NCBI RefSeq assembly: GCF_001570585.1 | Contig: NZ_BBXF01000005.1 | Span: 310,001 to 374,000, forward strand | Length of the DNA stretch: 64,000 bases | Source of the DNA: Herbidospora daliensis | Lineage (GTDB): Bacteria; Actinomycetota; Actinomycetes; Streptosporangiales; Streptosporangiaceae | Reading direction: 5' to 3' | Shown here: positions 60,252 through 64,000 of the stretch, piece after piece | Layout: each line of letters starts with the position of its first letter | Numbering within the stretch: position 1 is the stretch's first letter | The notes under the pieces: generated by a model | Databases searched by the model: none | Told to the model about the DNA's origin: nothing | What the model saw: only the letters and a program-made list of their open reading frames with translations | Position numbers and translations under genes: made by a program

Positions 60252-60761
60252 GCTCATGCTCCGCATGCTAGGGACGAGCACTGACAAACCAGCCTCCCTG
60301 ACCCCGCGACCTCCATCCCATGGTGCGGTCGGCTCTCGCGAACATTGATCATGGTTCCAGTGTCCTGTCGCCGATAAAGGGGTCCCGGTAGCACTGAAGA
60401 AGTTTGGGTTGGATATGCCGCTGATCAGCACTGATGCTGATCTGGCTGCTGTCCAAGAAGACCGGCGGCACCATCACCTCCGGCAACCACTTCGACGCGT
60501 GGTCGTGCCAGGCGAACCGCACACCGCACGGGTGTCGCGGGGCGCTCGAACAGTGGTTGCAGACGGCTGTCGCCCAGTGGGCTCCTCGTGCCGTCCGGGT
60601 GCCGGCCGACCTTCTACGCATCACGCTCGCCGTCCTCAGGCCCGCACTCCGCCACCAGCAGCAGCGACCTGCCGCCTCGGGAAACGGCGTCCCGGCCCTT
60701 CCGGGAGACGACCGCGTTCGCGAAAGGGGTGTTACGGTGGTCGCCGGAAGGAGGCGTGTTG
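60252..60761. other. Degenerate intergenic DNA
   Basis: About 500 bp with only broken short frames. A stretch near 60409-60480 reads LDMPLISTDADLAAVQED and then loses coding character. No intact gene, tRNA or repeat seen. Confidence 0.4.
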
Positions 60762-60830
60762 ATGACTGTCGTGGAAACGCCCGCTGTGCGCGGCGCCCGG
60801 ATCATCCACACCTCCCGGGCCTCACGCTGA
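60762..60830 (+). CDS. Possible 22-aa peptide
   Basis: TVVETPAVRGARIIHTSRAS after an ATG with GGAGG seven bases upstream, the best ribosome site in this stretch. It may be a truncated gene start or a real small peptide encoded 145 bp before a methyltransferase. No homology recognised; low confidence. Confidence 0.25.
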   Translation: MTVVETPAVRGARIIHTSRASR

Positions 60831-60975
60831 CCTTCGCCTGTCGCCCAAGGGCCCCACACTTCGTATCCGAATGCGCCGTGCGCGCCGACGTCGAAGACGG
60901 CTCTCTCCCGGCGCCGTGCAAGGCTGCGTGCCCTCGAACGATCCCCGCTTCAAGGCATGACGGAAAGGAACGGTC

Positions 60976-61722
60976 ATGGACCTTCCCCGTATCTTCACCA
61001 TCCGTGAGAGCAGCCACCGGATCCACAACCCGCTGACGGCGGACAAACTCGCCGCCTTGGGCGCCTCGCTCCACCTCGCCGCCGGGACACGGGCGCTCGA
61101 CCTGGCCAGCGGCTCTGGTGAGCTGTTGTGCACCTGGGCGCGTGACCACGGGATCATGGGCACCGGGGTCGACATCAGCACGGTCTTCACCGCGCGTGCC
61201 CAGGCCCGCGCCGCCGAACTCGGCGTCGCCGACCGAGTCGAGTTCGTCCACGGTGACGCCGCCGGTCATGTCGCGGACCAGCCGGTCGACCTGGCCGCCT
61301 GTGTCGGCGCCACGTGGATCGGCGACGGCGTCGCCGGAACGATCGAGCTGCTCGACCGCAGCCTGCGTCCCGGCGGACTGATGTTGATCGGCCACCCGTT
61401 CTGGCGGCGGACCCCTCCGGACGAGGACATCGCCAAGGCGTGCCACGCCACCTCCATCGCGGATTTCGTGCTCCTCTCTGAACTGATCGGGCAGTTCCAG
61501 GAGCTGGGGTACGACGTCGTGGAGATGATGCTGGCCGATCAGGACAGCTGGGACCGCTACGCCGCAGCCCAGTGGCTCAACCTGCGACGCTGGCTCGACC
61601 AGAACCCGGACGACGAACTCGCCCCCGAAGTACGGGAGGAACTCAACACCGAGCCCCTTCACTACGCCCGTTACGGGCGTGAATATCTGAGCTGGGGGGT
61701 CTTCGCCCTCATGAAGCGCTGA
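60976..61722 (+). CDS. SAM-dependent methyltransferase
   Basis: A 248-aa class-I methyltransferase: motif I RALDLASGSGELLCTWARDH, VEFVHGDAAGH, and SLRPGGLMLIGHPFWRRTP. ATG 60976 follows AAAGGAA. Substrate unknown. A strong terminator follows 13 bp after the stop. Confidence 0.87.
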   Translation: MDLPRIFTIRESSHRIHNPLTADKLAALGASLHLAAGTRALDLASGSGELLCTWARDHGIMGTGVDISTVFTARAQARAAELGVADRVEFVHGDAAGHVADQPVDLAACVGATWIGDGVAGTIELLDRSLRPGGLMLIGHPFWRRTPPDEDIAKACHATSIADFVLLSELIGQFQELGYDVVEMMLADQDSWDRYAAAQWLNLRRWLDQNPDDELAPEVREELNTEPLHYARYGREYLSWGVFALMKR

Positions 61723-61735
61723 TGCCCCCTCCCCT

Positions 61736-61768
61736 GCGGGGCCTGGAGGGCCTGCCTCCAGGCCCCGC
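61736..61768 (+). terminator. Hairpin terminator after the methyltransferase
   Basis: GCGGGGCCTGGAGG and CCTCCAGGCCCCGC form a perfect 14-bp stem with a 5-nt loop. Confidence 0.85.
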
Positions 61769-62133
61769 AAGGGCCTCCGACGGCTTAAACAACCGGCGTT
61801 GATCAGAAGGCCGAGGACGTGGACGAGGACGGATGCCCAAGGGCTGGTTCTAGAAGGTGAGGATCCGTTGTTGAAGGCGCAGGCCCGGGAGGACTTCGCT
61901 GAACGACCCTTTCGCACCCCTCCCGGCCTGCCCGAAGAGAGACCGGCGAGTGTGCGGGCCTGACCTCGGCAGGGGTCTGGGCAGATGCTCCCCCATGCCG
62001 CGGGCCCATCGCGAGGATCGCCGCGGTGGCGAAGGCGGGCCTGGCGAAGCGGTCGGCGCCCGGCGCGCCTCTGTCGGGGCCGCGCACCTGCACGTGCGCG
62101 ATCCGCTCGGCGGCGCGCCGGACGGCCGCAGGG
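61769..62133. other. Intergenic, no gene seen
   Basis: About 365 bp downstream of the terminator. Frames are short and without family signal. Possibly leftover 3' sequence of the broken lectin gene beyond its stop. Confidence 0.4.
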
Positions 62134-62765
<632 letters not shown>

Positions 62766-62823
62766 ACCGAGAAGGACAGCAACGACGAAGGCCGTGCGGA
62801 GAACCCAGGTTGGCTGAAGTCGA

Positions 62824-64000
62824 TCAGCCGTTGACGACGAACTTCAGCTCCGCCACGGGATTGGCGAACTGGGTGACGCGCAGGGACACCTGCATCCGCC
62901 ACGTTCCCGGTACCGGGAGCATGACCTGCGCGGTGTAGAAGCCCGCTGACACCTGCGTCAGCGGGACGGCGCCCAGCGTCGTCGTGTCAGAGGTCAGGCG
63001 TATCACCGGCGGAGCCACGCCCTCGGCGGGTTGACCGCTGGCGGAGCGCAGCCGAAGGGTGAGGGTGCTGGGACCGCGGGCGAGCGGGGTGAGGGAAGCC
63101 TGCACCGTGATGTCGCCCAGTGTCGTGGTGTGGGTGCCGGGGTTGGACTCCGCTTGCGCGCCCACTGGCGCGGGGTCTCCATCGGGACTCGTGTCGACGA
63201 GAACGCCGGTCAAGAGCAGTGCGACGGCAAGGACCGCCCCCTCGACCGCGGTGGCGCGCACGACCCGCCGGGAGAGCCCTTGCCGGCTGGTGGTGTTCGA
63301 TGCCTGCTTGAGCCGCGGCAGGAGCGACCATCTGTTCCACGCCGCGATCGCGAGGGCTGTCAGCACTATGGCGATCTTGGCCAGCACCAGCCGGCCGTAG
63401 TCGCTGCCGGCCGGCGTCGGCCAGGAACCGAGAATTCGCCACACGAGGAGGGATCCGGTGGCCACCAGAGCCACGAGGACGCCGGCGGCCGTGGTGGAGA
63501 ACCGGGTGAGCACCTCGGCCGCGGCGGCGCCACGGCCGGAGAGGGTCGGCAAGGTGAGCACCAGACCGGTGATTCCGCCGAGCCAGATGCTGCCCGCCAG
63601 GAGGTGCAGTGCGTCCGCGCCGATGACGAGGAGTTCGGGGCTCGCCGCGCGTGTGTGCCCCACCAGGGCGGGAGCCGTGGCCGCGATCGAGGCCGCCGCG
63701 ACCGCCGCGAGGCGACGCCGTCGCGACGTCGGCCCGTGCCGGAGCAGTGCCACGGCCAGCGCGAGTCCAGCGGCGACGGTCGTGGCGACGGCGTACTCGG
63801 TCAGCGGCAGCGACGACCACGTCGCACCTTCGAGGAGCAGGCCCGCCCCACCGCCGAGCAGGTAGAGCGCGGTGATCGGCAACGCGGTGAGCCACGCTCC
63901 GGCGGCGACGGCCGCGGCGGCCCGCGCCGAGACGGTGACGCGGCGGCGAGGACGGTCGGCGTAGGACTCCGCAGGTAGGAACATGACGGCGAAGGCGACG
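62824..64000 (-). CDS. CopD-family membrane protein with C-terminal YtkA-like domain; 5' end outside window
   Basis: At least 392 aa, frame open to the window edge (VAFAV precedes the ATG at 63984). Eight or more helices with the CopD pattern: LLVIGADALHLLAGSIWLGG, VLTRFSTTAAGVLVALVATG, LVLAKIAIVLTALAIAAWNR. The last ~110 residues form an extracytoplasmic YtkA/CopC-like beta domain (GDITVQASLTPLARGPSTLT, LPVPGTWRMQVSLRV). Probably copper import or resistance. Start cannot be fixed. Confidence 0.85.
   Translation of the reverse strand, partial: VAFAVMFLPAESYADRPRRRVTVSARAAAAVAAGAWLTALPITALYLLGGGAGLLLEGATWSSLPLTEYAVATTVAAGLALAVALLRHGPTSRRRRLAAVAAASIAATAPALVGHTRAASPELLVIGADALHLLAGSIWLGGITGLVLTLPTLSGRGAAAAEVLTRFSTTAAGVLVALVATGSLLVWRILGSWPTPAGSDYGRLVLAKIAIVLTALAIAAWNRWSLLPRLKQASNTTSRQGLSRRVVRATAVEGAVLAVALLLTGVLVDTSPDGDPAPVGAQAESNPGTHTTTLGDITVQASLTPLARGPSTLTLRLRSASGQPAEGVAPPVIRLTSDTTTLGAVPLTQVSAGFYTAQVMLPVPGTWRMQVSLRVTQFANPVAELKFVVNG

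Noticed and set aside
60409-60760. Possible transposase fragment
   Set aside because: Short frames only, no DDE or helix-turn-helix motif, no terminal repeats.

Overview
The window is very GC-rich, gene-dense DNA with GTG/ATG starts, 4-bp stop/start overlaps and twin-arginine (Tat) signals, as in a filamentous actinomycete. A complete selenocysteine (Sec) apparatus together with an enediyne-type polyketide cassette suggests a Streptosporangiales-like soil actinomycete; that placement is inference.

Layout. 1-4.5 kb: the end of an ArsC fused to an acetyltransferase, then small detoxification and YCII/ECF-sigma genes. 4.6-10.4 kb: a sulfur block (cysteine desulfurase, ArsR-rhodanese, metallo-beta-lactamase-rhodanese, MFS, and a lipoprotein PLP enzyme). 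10.5-19.2 kb: a coupled operon of acyl-CoA-dehydrogenase-like enzyme, PhnD/C/E-like ABC transporter and DsrE protein, then an MFS pump and a UbiB-kinase operon with three unrecognised proteins. 19.4-28 kb: tRNA-Sec, selB, an NmrA/ECF41 pair, an AhpD-like/selD/selA operon, and an HxlR regulator with a divergent CMD protein. 28-32.4 kb: ClpC-like ATPase, ArsR, VOC and MFS genes. 32.6-45.7 kb: a secreted LVIVD-repeat protein convergent with an eight-gene enediyne-type operon (unbU, unbV, unbL, pksE, thioesterase, a reductase and two membrane proteins). 45.8-49.5 kb: SRPBCC/ArsR, two more ArsR-rhodanese genes and an FAD sulfide-quinone-reductase-like enzyme. 49.6-57.1 kb: a Psr/Srd-type molybdoenzyme operon (B, C, A, TorD) convergent with a second set of acyl-CoA-dehydrogenase-like, PhnD-like and TusA-ferritin genes. 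57.3-64 kb: degenerate DNA with gene remnants, a few intact genes and the end of a CopD protein.

Two themes run through the window. First, chalcogen (S/Se) chemistry: desulfurases, rhodaneses, DsrE, TusA, SQR-like and Psr/Srd-like enzymes around a Sec system. Second, a shared AT-rich palindrome, ACT-W-TA-N6-TA-W-AGT, lies upstream of at least six scattered transcription units, including the HxlR gene and the AhpD-selD-selA operon.

The most notable observation is that the tRNA-Sec anticodon loop reads C-T-A-C-A-A-A. The anticodon is therefore ACA (complementary to the Cys codon UGU) and not UCA (UGA). A matching candidate target lies in the same window: a membrane protein whose only cysteine is a UGU, followed 20 nt later by a hairpin with a GGUC apical loop like the E. 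coli SECIS loop. No database search or folding was run. This is a hypothesis from reading the sequence.
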